Positions 53,001 through 64,000 of a DNA stretch of 64,000 nucleotides are shown here, in pieces. The first letter of the stretch is position 1, and each line of letters opens with the position of its first letter. The notes below the pieces were generated by a model, which was not told the DNA's origin, did not search any database, and saw only the letters and a list, made by a program, of their open reading frames with translations. The DNA is from Leuctra nigra (taxonomy: Eukaryota > Arthropoda > Insecta > Plecoptera > Leuctridae): positions 28,142,309-28,206,308 of the forward strand of contig OW203766.1 of assembly GCA_934045905.1 (NCBI GenBank), written 5' to 3'. Made by a program: the position numbers and the translations under genes.

Positions 53001-54791
53001 CTAATTGGATTGAGCGATAGATCACTGATGCCAACATGTACTTGATTGTCAAGCAACATGGCCACCATTCCCTTCCATGATCCATTCACGAATGCACCAT
53101 ATATGCCGTCATTTCTCTCAATATATTCAGTCCTTGAACAAAAAAGGAGACATAAAGTATCTCGTAAGCACTTCAATGCAAATATTCAGTAACTTACGTA
53201 AAGTCCGCGACCTGTTCCAATGTGCTCCAGATGTTACCGAACAAACCCCCAATTGCCACGATGTTTCCCTGGATTTTCACAAGACGAGTATGTGGAGGCA
53301 TCTGCAGAAAATGTTATGTCGTAAGAAATATTCTTATGTTTTGAAAATTTCCGTTTAATTAGTCCATAGGTACTTTTGGTCTGAAGACCAGGGGCCCTAT
53401 TCTTAAACTTTAACATTCCCAATTCCACTGGAATTCGATTCCATGCAATGTTAATCCTTATGGCCGTGAGCGTGACCCGGATTCCATCTGAATGGAATTG
53501 GGAAAACATTCTATAGAATAAACCTCCAGTCACCGTTATTTCTTAGGAGAAATGTAAAACTGCTTAAGTTTGTGACATTCATAGGCTCTATGACCCAATG
53601 GTATATCGTGTGATTGGGTGGTCCATGGCTCTAATTTAAGACAAGTTTCACAACGTCAACAGCTACATTATTTGCCATGATTAAAATACAGAAGTTGTTG
53701 TTATTTATTATGACATATTATTGCAGTGTGTGGTGTGTTCTACAATACGGTTGACTTGGGAATGAAGGCGACTGACATGATTGGTGACAGCTTTGAGTGT
53801 GAGTCCATCCAGACGGTTTCTCCTGGCATACAGATCTGTTCTCACGACTTGGAATCCATCTACAAAGCTCCATACAGCGAAGAGGTCGGACTTGAGCGGC
53901 CATTTTGAATCCACTCTGTACACCTCGGTGAGATGTACAGCTGTGCCAAGAGTCTCTGCCACAAGGAACTCGCAGTTGAATGGAACATGGACGTCCTTGA
54001 ACAACTCGGAAGTAGGAGTTGCAGATTCCATGAATAGCAGCCAACGAGGATGCGAGGAGATCTGTAGAAATGAAATATCTCTTCAATTTCACTATACAAA
54101 GATTATGACAGTTCAGTCCGTCCACTGCTCAACCTGATCTATGTCTCTTTTTGTTTACTTTCGAAAAAATTTAACAGTCAAATGTATTACTTACATGTAT
54201 TGTAAAAACAACTGGAAATAAACTGAAACTGAAACTGGGGAAAGATCGCTTTCTTACCTTTATTCTCTTCATATAATCCAGCCAGTCTCTTACATTTCTT
54301 TTCTCATTTGAACAAGAAGATCAGTTAGTTATTTCAAGCATGTCTTATTTTGCAACTATTACTTCTATCGACACTTTAAGTGTTTTCTTCAATTTTTATT
54401 ATTTATTGAAAATAAATTTTTCAATTTAGATAAAAATATTTTATTGTAAATATTTTAGTTGTCCACTTACCTGTTCCATCCCCCGAATATATTGAAAAAC
54501 ATCCACACTATCAAAGAGAATATTTAACGGACGGTTCTCACTCCACTGGCAATCTTCACTTGTTGCGTTCAGATTGACAAGCGGGAGATTTCTCGTCGCA
54601 ATTCCTCCGACTGACAGCATCTTGCTCAGTTCCATCGCTCTTTTCTCGGCAGACATACCTTCTGGGATGAATATAGAAACACATCCAGCGTGGAAATGCC
54701 GTTGCAAGTGCATAATAACATGCGTTTGCTGTAACATTGTGCAGTAGCAAGAGACGAATAACAACAATGTCACAACCCAAATTACATACAT
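50072..54791 (-). CDS. Ionotropic receptor (chemosensory, iGluR-derived), 8 exons, 590 residues
   Basis: Exons are 54791-54471, 54061-53777, 53301-53198, 53132-52959, 52724-52522, 52230-52019, 50760-50489 and 50273-50072, all phase-consistent and ending in TGA. The start chosen is the Met before a signal peptide (VIWVVTLLLFVSCYC). A ligand-binding S1 half carries NGSWKGMVAMLLDNQVHVGI and DYLTPLVV. Next come M1 (about 320-336, after LQWTRFLAPFESKLW), the pore region (about 348-363), M3 (about 372-394, with AAYSGALTSFLTV), S2 with SYKLGFPEDSLKF, and M4 (about 561-581). This is the normal ionotropic-receptor layout: a ligand-gated cation channel in sensory neurons. I see no clear glutamate-binding Arg, as in most divergent members. 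Intron 6 holds a truncated LINE. The subfamily is not certain. Confidence 0.88.
51139..51820 (-). mobile_element. 5'-truncated non-LTR retrotransposon (LINE) 3' end
   Basis: A minus-strand frame of about 200 codons ending at 51212 encodes the C-terminal part of a LINE reverse transcriptase (CKVLLYKMYFVPILTYAAVTW, then KRKRGRPRTKWMNGV), with an acidic tail. It is followed by a short 3' UTR and an ATT-repeat tail near 51139. It lies in intron 6 of the ionotropic receptor, in the same orientation. The truncated 5' end and simple tail are typical of target-primed insertion. Confidence 0.8.
53393..53528. repeat. Small foldback repeat in IR intron 2
   Basis: Imperfect arms (CTATTCTTAAACTTTAACAT; CATTCCCAATTCCACTGGAA and partner) pair across about 135 bp. 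It resembles the one at 62508-62632 in layout. Confidence 0.5.
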
Positions 54792-55820
54792 TTTCTTCTT
54801 TAATATAAAACAGTGTTTTGTGTCGAACTCACATTCACGAATCATCAAAACATCCATAGCTGGATTTAATCCTGAAAATTGAATTCCACACCCAAAATCA
54901 ACGTAATCCTTTTATCACATTAATTATGTATCACTGTTTTGATTGAAAACTTTTTGAATTGACTCGCATACGAATTGATTGTTTTTCTACTAATTCTATC
55001 TCATTGTTTTTCTCGGTTTTTCTCATCACAAAATGGGACGTGGTGTGTGTGTTATTATACACCCCACGGACGGGTAGATAAAAGCACTCAAGATTTAATC
55101 GAAGTATTTCGATTAGGACGAAACTCTTCTTTGAAATAAAACTTTGAAATATTACTTTGATTTTGAAATTATTCGGGAAAGAAAATGAACTATTTAACAT
55201 GCAATTTATGAATTGAATAATATATTATTATGTTTTTATAAATAATATACTATTCATATTTATTAGTATTACGTATGGAATACGTATGTATTTACGTTTG
55301 TAATTTTGTGTTACCTTTAGTACTTAGATAATATCTTGATTCCCAAGCTAAAATACAACCTTTCAACTAAAATACGTCTCCATCAATGATACATAAATTT
55401 GATCACTCGTGGACGTTCCATTTAATCAAGTTATAAATTCATTGGACTAAATGAATAAAAAAATCCTCAGTACAAAATCTGTTCTTCGCACAATCGAATG
55501 TGTACTTCCTGTATACCTATCGATATCGTTAATGCATCAACATTTTCGGCTAGAGAGCCTAGATTAGTTAGGTACAGCCACATACATGTAAATAGCCTTC
55601 ATTTATAATACTGTGGTAGCTGTTGGATTTATGGCAAGTACGTCATCAGGAAGAGCAAAAGAGGCAGGAGGATTAATTGTGTTAAGGCTATAAATAATAG
55701 GCGAGTCACTATTCTCATATATGTGTATTATTATCGCAACCCGAGATCATGTTCATCATGTTCAATATAAGACTGGATGGACCTTGGATTGCCGCAGTCT
55801 GATTTGTTCATTCCCTATGG
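54792..55820. other. Spacer between IR and GR pseudogene
   Basis: AT-rich DNA with no supported feature. The IR promoter should lie in its left part. Confidence 0.4.
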
Positions 55821-56161
55821 CAGGGGTCGGCAACTTTTTTTGGTGAAGGAGTCAATTTCCCAAAAATTAATACATTATACAATAATGGGAGCCGCAGTAG
55901 AGGCAATCAAACACCGAAAATAATGAATTGAATTACTAGTTTATTTTGATATTTTGATGATGCCCCCAGTTGTTGCCCCGCAGGGCGTTTTTTAAGAATT
56001 TCAAAAATTAAAAGTAATTCTGGGACTCTAAAATGAACAAATTGAATGAAACCCACACTGGCCTTTTTTTCGAATTTTAAATTTTTTAGATTACAGATCT
56101 TTATTTAAATTATAAAGAGCCATTCTCGATCTACCAAGGAGCCGCAGGTTGCCGACCCCTG
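55821..56161. mobile_element. hAT MITE with CAGGGGTCGGCAAC ends
   Basis: Ends CAGGGGTCGGCAAC and GTTGCCGACCCCTG are the widespread hAT pattern. The flanking 8-mers (CCCTATGG, CTTTAAGG) match at only five of eight positions, so the insertion looks old. It ends 2 bp from the GR pseudogene's terminal stop. Confidence 0.75.
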
Positions 56162-56163
56162 CT

Positions 56164-57268
56164 TTAAGGGTTACTATGGCAACATGTTCTCATGCAAGAA
56201 ACCAATTGCATCAAGATTACTACATACGTGGCCACCGCCCCCGCAAATCCCAGCAAGAGTGTCAGATCCAATGTGAAGAACCCAGCGGCCGAGAACACGA
56301 CTCTGTCATTGGCCAGCTGGCGGGCGAACCTATCCATCTCCTGCGCGACGGCAACACCGCACTCGTCGCTCAGCAGACACTGTTGCAAGATGTCCGCCGT
56401 GGCGTTGCCCTCGCCACCTGTCGCGTGACAGCACGCGGCAACGGCGCACAACGTGGCAACGTGGACGAGCCAGCAACACACGGTGTCCAAGAGCGACGAC
56501 AAACTCGCCGCGATCGAAGTTAACTTACACAATCGATACGTGTACATTGTTATCGATATCAGCGACGACGCAATGGTGGTCAGCATCTGTTTCCCGTACA
56601 ACTTGTTCGTCAGCGATGACATCTGGAACAGCTGGTTGTGAATCTTCCTCAGGACCTAACATCGTGCACATTCAGGAACCTCGTTAAAACGTTGCAAATA
56701 TTCATTTAGCAAACTGTATCTTGATCTTATTTGTTGCAACGTGCCGAGGAACTGAATTTCAGACGTATAAATGATTGCATAAATTATAAAACTATGAACT
56801 ACCTTCAAATATTCGGTATTTTTTATTATGTCATACGCAAGCTCCTTTGCTATTATACATCCCAGAACTGTCAAGGTAAAGCTAAGCTGGATCAGAGTGA
56901 TTGTAGAAATCTTGTTGGAAACGTCCTCGGAATAACTCAGGAGCTTGTCGACGACCTCGAACCTGACGAGGATGTCTCTGTTGACCCTCCGCGCCATGAG
57001 GACGGCGACGACGAGGGCGACGGAGGCGGCGACGGACGACGTCAACAACATAGCGCCCCTCGCCACCAGCCAACGAGTTGGCGGTCATCGTGACGTACCA
57101 CACGACCACGACGCACGACGAGGTCATCACCGCGAGGTTCACGACGAGGGTGTGGTAGAGGGCGATCTTGGACGGCAGGAAGTCGATGGTGTGAGGAGCG
57201 AGGCCGAGGAGACGGTAAGCGAAGTGAAGGAGTCGGGACGATCTGCTGAACTCCCGGTGCATTTCCAT
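56164..57268 (-). pseudogene. Gustatory receptor, broken by a frameshift and an in-frame stop
   Basis: The minus strand encodes a seven-transmembrane insect chemoreceptor of the gustatory family. Its N-terminal part (SRSSRLLHFAYRLLGLAP) leads into TM segments (TLVVNLAVMTSSCVVVVWYV). Its C-terminal end has VLRKIHNQLF and the family signature TYVVILMQL. Near 57065-57080 the frame shifts after ANSL, as if one G had been added, and the match resumes at VARGAMLLTSS. An in-frame TAG at about 56657-56659 precedes VLRKIH. A 27-base GT-AG stretch there is too short to be a normal intron. An acceptor-like TTTCAG lies just upstream of the Met at 57268. Either this is a recent pseudogene or there are two base-call errors. 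Confidence 0.75.
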
Positions 57269-59395
57269 GCAGTCGAACTGAAAGTGAATGATATTCAAGA
57301 GGTCGTAACGAAACAGGATGCGCACTGCTCTTACAAGTAAGATATATATTCACGCTATCTGAAGACAAACGTCAGATATTAGCGACCTTTTCAAACTTAC
57401 TGGAGCAAATAATGCCACGCACTGGAGTAAGAAAAAACACCTTTCTTTGATGTATCAGGTGCATCAAACCTAAGGGTTTGAAAACCTAAGGGTTTGAAAA
57501 CCTAAGGGTTTGAAAACCTAAGGGTTTTCTTAACACATATCACGATGGAAATGGAAGGTATCCGAAAATGTGTGCAGAACTTAATTGTACATTTATTCTA
57601 TTGTGCTTAAAGCCTAAAACAGGTGTTTTCTGCCTCAGCAATATTTTTAGAATCATGAACATAGTCAGAAATAAGGTTAAAAATATCAGAGTTGAGGAGA
57701 AGTAAATTTACTTTCGTCGAATAGGACAAACAACACGAAGATATTATAATATTTTTGTCACATTTTCTTTCTTTTTTTCTGTATTTTTGCAAAACAAGGG
57801 GGGGGGGCAAATGCACCCCTTGCCCCCCCCCCCCCCCCCCCCCCCCCCCACCTTCCTGTGGATGTCCATGGGTATACGACCTTAAAGTGTTATACTACGA
57901 TTATTTTACGAATATGGTTAACACTTGAGGTATGTACCAGAGGTCACTTATAAATTATAATGTACTCCAATTTGTGGCGTTATTTACCCTCCTAACCTAC
58001 TTGAAATGGTCGTTATCTGATCTTTTTTTAACAACCATCAAAATACATTTTAAAGAACCACAAGGTGTCCTTTACCTTACGCAGACTTTTTAATAATTTC
58101 TCTGGATGAAGAACATAATAAATCCGAATAAGTAGATCCAAACAGTTTCCTGGATGTATAGCAACAGTAGTTGTTCAATTTAGTTGTGTGTTTGTTTAAA
58201 ATGTTGTGCTTGTATAGTTCTATAATATCATTGTTCCCATTATTTTGAAATCATCAATTGCCATCCTTCATAATCATTTTTATAGCCAAACCAATTTTTA
58301 ATATTCATTGTTCCTATTTAAGCTTATAATAGATTTGTAATTAATAGTTAAACGTTAATAATTTTGATTGTTTAGTACGCTGGATCCAAATGGTTAACCT
58401 TTTTTAAAAAAGGACAGCCATCAATAAAGTGATTTTCTTCTTAATGTTGGTTCTGAATTAGTAATGCCAATCGCATTAGCGAGTATTTCATTAGCGAGTA
58501 TTTCATTGATGACATTGTGCCACATTATTATTAATGAATAATGATAGTGTTACAAACGTTTGAAAGCAAGATGTGAGTTTTTTTTAATTTATTTTTGTTG
58601 AGGGGGAAGGAATGAAGAACTGAAGGTATAACTCCTGAATAATACAATACTCCAGAGTAGATCGAGATAAATAAATTAACCAAAACGCAATATTTTGCAC
58701 TTTAAGCAGCCCCGGGGCCCAAATTTGTCATCCGATTTTTTGAAGATCTCGAAAACCTTCATAGTTATACGAGATATGATATGGAATAATTCACTGCTTC
58801 TAAAGCAATATCGAGCTTGTGTAACCACACATCATATTGAAAACATCCAGCGTCTATATTCATGTCGTAATAGTCATCAGGTAATGAGCTAGAACGCTTA
58901 TTTCACTTACATGAGCAATCATCCATGCGAGTAGATACACAAATATATTATGACAGTTTCTGGTTTGTGGTATTTCTGGAAATTGGCGTTGGTATATTAG
59001 GCACCAAGTTAATAATGAATAATCGATTGAATCTCATCATTTATCGAATAACGTATTTATTTATTTATTTATTTCCTTATTTGGCGTTGGTATTGTTAAC
59101 ATCATATACAGAGAATAAACACAATCATGTCAAAATGTCATAAAATTTAAAAAAAATACTTATAATCGGCCATCTCCAAAACAATAATTAGTTTTTGTTG
59201 TGAAAGTTCAAATCAGTTTTGATTATTTAACATATCTAATTCATATTCATTGCAGTATGTAAGTAGTATAAGTAAAAACGTGCCGTGAAATTAAGAAATA
59301 CAAAGGTGAACATCCTAAGAGTAATAAGTTACAAATCTTAAAAATTTGAGTGCGAAGTATTTTTTTTTTAAGTTTAAATGTGTTTAACAAATGCA
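57269..59395. other. Spacer between GR pseudogene and P450
   Basis: It contains a short tandem repeat (57466-57528, 17-bp unit with CCTAAGGGTTTGAAAA, nearly four copies) and a poly-C tract at about 57822-57849. No gene is seen. Confidence 0.5.
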
Positions 59396-62300
59396 TCATG
59401 TTGTGTGCCTTATTGGTTTGAAGTTGAGCCACAGCCCATCTTTAGCCTGCATAAAGAAGCTGTTCTGATCGTATGCTAGAGGCAAGGTGGTTCTAGCACA
59501 CAAGGTCAGCTCGAAGCTGTGGATGATAGACGCTATGCCGGCCTTGATCTGGATCTGTGCGAACCTCGAGCCTGCAAGCACAGAGCATGTGACATTCCTT
59601 TATGCCGGGGTTACCCACATTCCACTTGGTTTCTGGATCTGAAATTTACATTTTTCCAGAGGTTAGTTTGTAAAATAATAAGCAGGGGATCAATGATCTT
59701 TAAAAACGTGCCGTGAAATTGCTAAAGAAAAGCTAAAGAAAACAATGGGCATGGGCGTCCGCAGGATTTCTGCCAGGTGGGGGCAAGGCAAGGAAAACGA
59801 TATTACACGGGTTAAGGGGGGTGTGGGGGGCGCACCCCCCACTCTGCCCGCAGGGCGTTTTTTGGTTTTTGGACACTTTGAAATCAATTTTGAGACGATG
59901 AGGTGTATTTTGTTAAAATACCTATTCAATCTTTTTTAAATTTGGCACTTTGGGGTGGGGGGACATAATTTCGGAGTTTGTGCAAAGAAAATGTCGCAAG
60001 GTGACGCTGTGATTGTCAATCATTAAAAATGTAAGAATACTGAATTTACTATGTAATCTCTGTGACATGTACACTCGGCCAAACAAAACTTAAACGTTCA
60101 CCAAATTTGAATGACTGCTGGTCATGTCCCATAACCAATCAAAGCTTGTTATTATCATTGAAATGTGAGGTCACCTACTTGAGTGAGACAATGAGATCGC
60201 TTAGACTGACTTCTGATGGTGCGATCTTACATTTATCAGCCTATCAGATTTATTGAACGTTCAAGTTTTGTTTGGCCAAGTGTACATATTAAGGTGGCTG
60301 CATATCACGTGACTTTTCAACCAAAAAGCTACACATTTTCATTTGGAAGGGTTCAGTTTAGCAAATACTTTTCACTCATCAGATAAGTTAGGACACATCT
60401 GTTGGAACTTATCTACGCAGAAAAGAACTGCGAAAATAACTTATTAGATGATTTTACTTCCTTGCACCTAAATATTCTCAAATCAAGACCTGAAGTTTAA
60501 GGAAATCCTATGAATTGCCAAGAACAGCAAACTTTAATCTAATAAAAGGGCACATATGCATCACAAACCTGACACAATTTTGCCAACAAAACATGCGCTC
60601 TTTCTTCATCTTTCCAACGAAATGTTGAGATATTAATTATATCCACTATTATGAATGTAATATTTAAAATAACAGCACTGGGTTTTGACAGCTTTCAAAC
60701 GCGTACGTATACACGAAATTTGTGTTGTTTTTATTATAAAATCACTGCAAAATTAAATAATATTGACTGCAAATATTGATAAGCTCAAGTATGCAGTGAA
60801 TTTCCTTCATAAATCACCTTGGATTACTCAACATGAACGATGTAAGGTATGTACTCATAGGTAACTATTTCTTTTGATCGGATGTAGAGAAATAAAGTCA
60901 CGTGATATGTATTGGCCTTAATAAATACTTAATTGAATGTGTACATATTGTACTTCTTTTTCTTCATCTTCTCGTCCTCCTTCTCGTTTTTTTATTTTTT
61001 ATTTATTGATGGCACTTTCTTAGGCCCCAAAAGCTTCGTAAGCCCTAGGCAGACTGCCTATGCTGCCTTATGGATAATACGGCCCTGACTTAAATATGCC
61101 ATTGTGACCTACATTCCACCGTATCCCTACGTAACATGCCATAATAACACACATTCTACTTAAATATGCCATTTATATCTACATTCTCCTATAGATGCTC
61201 GAAATCGTGACATGATAAGACTACTAAGCTCGATATTCTACTTAAATAGTATCGATACTAGATAGGCAAAAGGGCCTAAGCGCCACTTTTTGAGAAATCA
61301 ATGTTTTTATCATTTCTATAACTGGAATATCATTTACACAATCTGGTAAAAGGACATAAGCGACATATGAACAGTTTTATAGATATTTACACTTTAATCA
61401 CGGCGTAAGCGCCAAAGCGCCCGTGACATACATATTGTCATGTGTAATATCCATCCAGATATTAATAAAAGTCAAAATCAACTTCCTGCTTTTAATGTCT
61501 CAATAGTTCTGTTTATAAAACATAAGACAATCAATAACAATGTCATACAGTCAAGGTTCAATAAATACTACATTACTTCTTTACACACAATAAAGTGTGT
61601 TACTGCATGTAACGCATAGGTAGATGTATTTCTCTCTTGTGTCGGGACTGCTCCGAAGTAGAGGGTCTTGAGTCATCTTTAACCACTGGCTGTTTCGGAC
61701 AATTGTCATCGTCGTTAGAATAGAATTTCTTGAAGAAGGTAGAGTTTCTCATGTATCGAACAAGATCAGCAGTTTGCACTGTTATACGATTGCCTTTCTG
61801 CCCACGACTGTTACAGGAATAGGACAATATGGAGTTGTTAACTTATTAACCTTCTGCTGCTTCATCAATACTAAATCTCCTACTTCTATCTGATCATCTT
61901 CAGCTCGACGTTTTCTACTACAATATGCACTAAAGGGCATAAGCGACATTGAAATTATAATTTGATATAGTAAATTGGGGCAAGCGCCAAATGTATAACT
62001 ATTTCAGACTGAACTGAATTGAACTGAATTGTACAATGTCCATTTAATCATAAATAAATCAACTAATACCCACACAAACAATGAACTCTAACCTCACACA
62101 GAAAAATTAGTTAAGAATTTTTTTCGTTTCCTGAACAATTTGAAAAGTGGCACTTAGGCCCTTTTGCCTATCTAGTATCGGTATGTTTAAGTTCCCTACA
62201 ATCTACTTTATACCCGAGTACTTTGTCATCATAATTTTGTTACGTAACAAAAGAAACAACAAAGATACAAGCAAAATATCTTTATACGAACCTATAGATT

Positions 62301-63659
62301 TCAGTAGCATGGGAGCCACCTCGTCACAGAGAACAACTTTCAGTAGAATGTGTATTCCTCCGGCACAACGTCTCCAGGGGTGGGATTACATAAAATGAGA
62401 ACTATCTTGTCACGGTGACAAGCTTCTCATCTCTATGTTATTCACGGCCTTCTAGGCTCTTGTCACCGTGATAAGTAAGTTATCATTTTATGTGATCGCA
62501 CCCCAGGGCAGTTATTCTATAACTTAAAAAATCCGGATTCGGCCCGAATTTGATTCACGGCCATATGGATTAACATTGCACCGAATCGTATCTGGGCCGA
62601 ATCCGAAATTATAAAGTTATAGAATAACTGTCCAGACTTACCTAGACACGCCCTCGGACCGGAACCGAAGGGAATATACGTTGACGGATGTCTGGACGCC
62701 TTGTTCTCCTCGGAGAACCTATCGGGCAGGAAGCGGTCCGGCTCTGGATAGAACACGGGGTTGTTGTGGAGCCACAGTGTCGGCAGAGCCACCGGGGTGC
62801 CCACGTTGACTTTGCAGCTGGCGCCGGTAGATGACGTGAGCGTGCAGGTTTGCGTGCATAGCCGGGAGATGTAGGCGACCACTGGATGCTTGCGCAAGGA
62901 CTCTGTTGAGGAACAGGACATTCTAGATCTGTTCAACAATCTACTCTCATGCACTACGAGTACGAGAGAAGGGAATAGAATATAAATTTGACTCAATTTC
63001 ATCTGCGAGTCCCTTGTTAACATTTTGCATACAGAGCCCCTTGATAAAAATCCTGTTATAAAATGAAAAAATTATATTTCAAGAAACAGACAAAAATCAA
63101 AATGTCGAAAATTATAGTCAAAACCGCAAGACGGTCCAATTTCACTTTTGAAATGCAACATTTTCTCATGCCTGTGCGGCCCTGAACCGTATGTGCCTAG
63201 GGGCCCTCTTAACATACCAAAATACGTTTTCGGACTTTGGTCAATTGCCCGATAATACTTATTGGCGGAAATAGAAACAACGGTTTTTAGTCCACGAGCC
63301 CCTTGTTAACAAACTGGCAGCTCACCCCTGATAAAAATGATTTTATTTATTAATATTTTTGCGTTTCAAACCGCCCCTTTTAAGAAACAGATCCTTGCTA
63401 TAATCATCTTCCGTCGTTGTTGAAGCAGGTAGCGACTGACCTGCCAGCACCATGTCGAGATACGGCATCTCCGCCAACATCTCGTAGCAGAGCTGTCCTC
63501 GCGCCTCCATGACGGCGTCGACCTCCTCGCGCAGGCGCTCTTGCACCTCCTCGTTGACGGCGATCTCGAGCAGCGCGAAGCTCATGGCGCCCGACGACGT
63601 CTCGAAGCCGTCGGAGAAGAACGTCGTCGCCTGCGCCGCGACGTCCTCGTCGGTGAACT
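59396..63659 (-). CDS. Cytochrome P450, CYP3-clan-like, last three exons (5' end outside window)
   Basis: Exons are 63659-63441, 62902-62642 and 59571-59396; all junctions are phase 1. The first carries the I-helix (FFSDGFETSSGAM), where the usual AG before the acid region reads DG. The second has the K-helix ExxR (ESLRKHP), the PERF-type region (DRFLPDRFSEE) and the haem-ligand motif FGSGPRACLG with Cys. The third gives RFAQIQIKAGI to the end (GLWLNFKPI) and TGA. It is a haem monooxygenase, probably in the ER membrane, that oxidises lipophilic compounds. The form resembles CYP6-type genes. The 340 bases right of 63659 show no further exon, so the N-terminal half is off the window. Confidence 0.85.
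59740..59945. repeat. Dispersed repeat fragment with GCCCGCAGGGCGTTTTTT
   Basis: The GCAGGGCG core followed by T-rich DNA also occurs at about 18240, 18840 and 55980. It lies in the large P450 intron between the last two exons. Confidence 0.4.
60072..60282. mobile_element. TA-flanked MITE (CACTCGGCCAAACAAAAC ends)
   Basis: Long near-perfect inverted ends, TA on both sides, 211 bp. The interior (ATGACTGCTGGTCATG, TGAGGTCACCTACT) is close to that of 16087-16296. Confidence 0.8.
60293..60917. mobile_element. Second family of TTAA-flanked MITE
   Basis: TTAA at 60289-60292 and 60918-60921 flanks ends GGTGGCTGCATATCACGTGA and TCACGTGATATGTATTGGCC. It is 625 bp. A diverged interior copy is at about 49125-49560. 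Confidence 0.75.
61254..62178. mobile_element. Inverted-repeat element carrying a Gypsy integrase fragment
   Basis: Ends GATACTAGATAGGCAAAAGG and its complement form about 40-bp inverted repeats. The motif AAGCGCC or AAGCGAC recurs through the interior. The minus strand at about 61925-61600 encodes the C-terminal tail of an LTR-retrotransposon integrase (EVGDLVLMKQQKVNKLTTP, then ITVQTADLVRYMRNSTFFKK), split by a frameshift. It lies in the large P450 intron. Confidence 0.65.
62377..62504. repeat. Foldback repeat with GGGGTGNGATNACATAAAAT arms
   Basis: Arms pair across about 128 bp, with inner TTGTCACGGTGACAAG and TTGTCACCGTGATAAG palindromes. It sits 137 bp from P450 exon 62902-62642. Confidence 0.6.
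62508..62632. repeat. Foldback repeat with AGTTATTCTATAACTT arms
   Basis: Near-perfect arms (AGTTATTCTATAACTT and ATCCGGATTCGGCCCGAAT with partners) span about 125 bp, next to the P450 exon donor at 62641. Confidence 0.65.
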
Positions 63660-64000
63660 CTAAGAAGAGGGTGATGACTGATGTCAGGCGGTGCGGATGC
63701 GATTAGGTGCGAGAAGATTAGAGTTTGGCAGACACTTTTTAAGGCAAGGACCATCGATTTGACATTCGGCGGTTTCCGGGCATTTTTCATATTGTGACTG
63801 TTTAGTTTTATGGACATTATATTTTGCAAAAAGAATATGATCATTCATAACTTTGCCCATAACTTTTCGGTCGGAGATGTATTTAATATTTCTCCGTCCG
63901 AAAAGTTATGAGCGCGATTTGAAATTCAGTGATAATATATGAAGGTCCATTCACACGGTTGATTGCACGCAACTAATTGGTATCCTTCGACCATAAGTTT

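Noticed and set aside
56660..56690. A 27-base GT-AG intron rescuing the gustatory receptor stop
   Set aside because: Far below any normal insect intron length; a stop in a decaying gene is simpler.

Overview
The window looks like part of an AT-rich insect chromosome. It holds multi-exon genes with GT-AG introns, an ionotropic receptor, an insect gustatory-receptor-type gene, a CYP3-clan-like P450, animal type I fatty acid synthases, and dense small transposons. I could not settle the order. All exon models were built by hand from splice sites and reading-frame phase.

Layout. (1) 1-12480, minus strand: the 5' part of a fatty acid synthase gene, FASN copy 1 (9 exons visible, cut by the left edge), with its non-coding first exon and promoter block near 12209-12480. 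A plus-strand leucine-rich-repeat exon (10050-11208) lies inside its 5' intron. (2) 12480-17927: intergenic, mostly small DNA transposons, several with perfect target-site duplications. (3) 17927-38310, minus strand: a complete second FASN (35 coding exons, 2376 residues, KS-AT-DH-ER-KR-ACP-TE) and its matching promoter block. Every active site is intact except the acyltransferase, whose nucleophile Ser is His and whose second catalytic region is missing. (4) 38844-39297, plus strand: an Ig-domain exon with a frame break. (5) 41831-48519, minus strand: a 350-residue short-chain dehydrogenase/reductase (SDR) with an open frame but most catalytic motifs lost. Each of its six exons has an edge copied into a tandem repeat, from two copies up to about 28. 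(6) 50072-54791, minus strand: a complete ionotropic receptor (8 exons, 590 residues) with a truncated LINE in one intron. (7) 56164-57268, minus strand: a broken gustatory receptor. (8) 59396-63659, minus strand: the last three exons of a P450.

How the genes may work together. Two FASNs, an SDR and a P450 on one strand would suit a lipid or cuticular-hydrocarbon locus, but this is inference from gene families and order. The receptor genes may simply be neighbours. The two most unusual signals are the FASN with a dead acyltransferase and the SDR pseudoenzyme whose exon boundaries have seeded repeat arrays.
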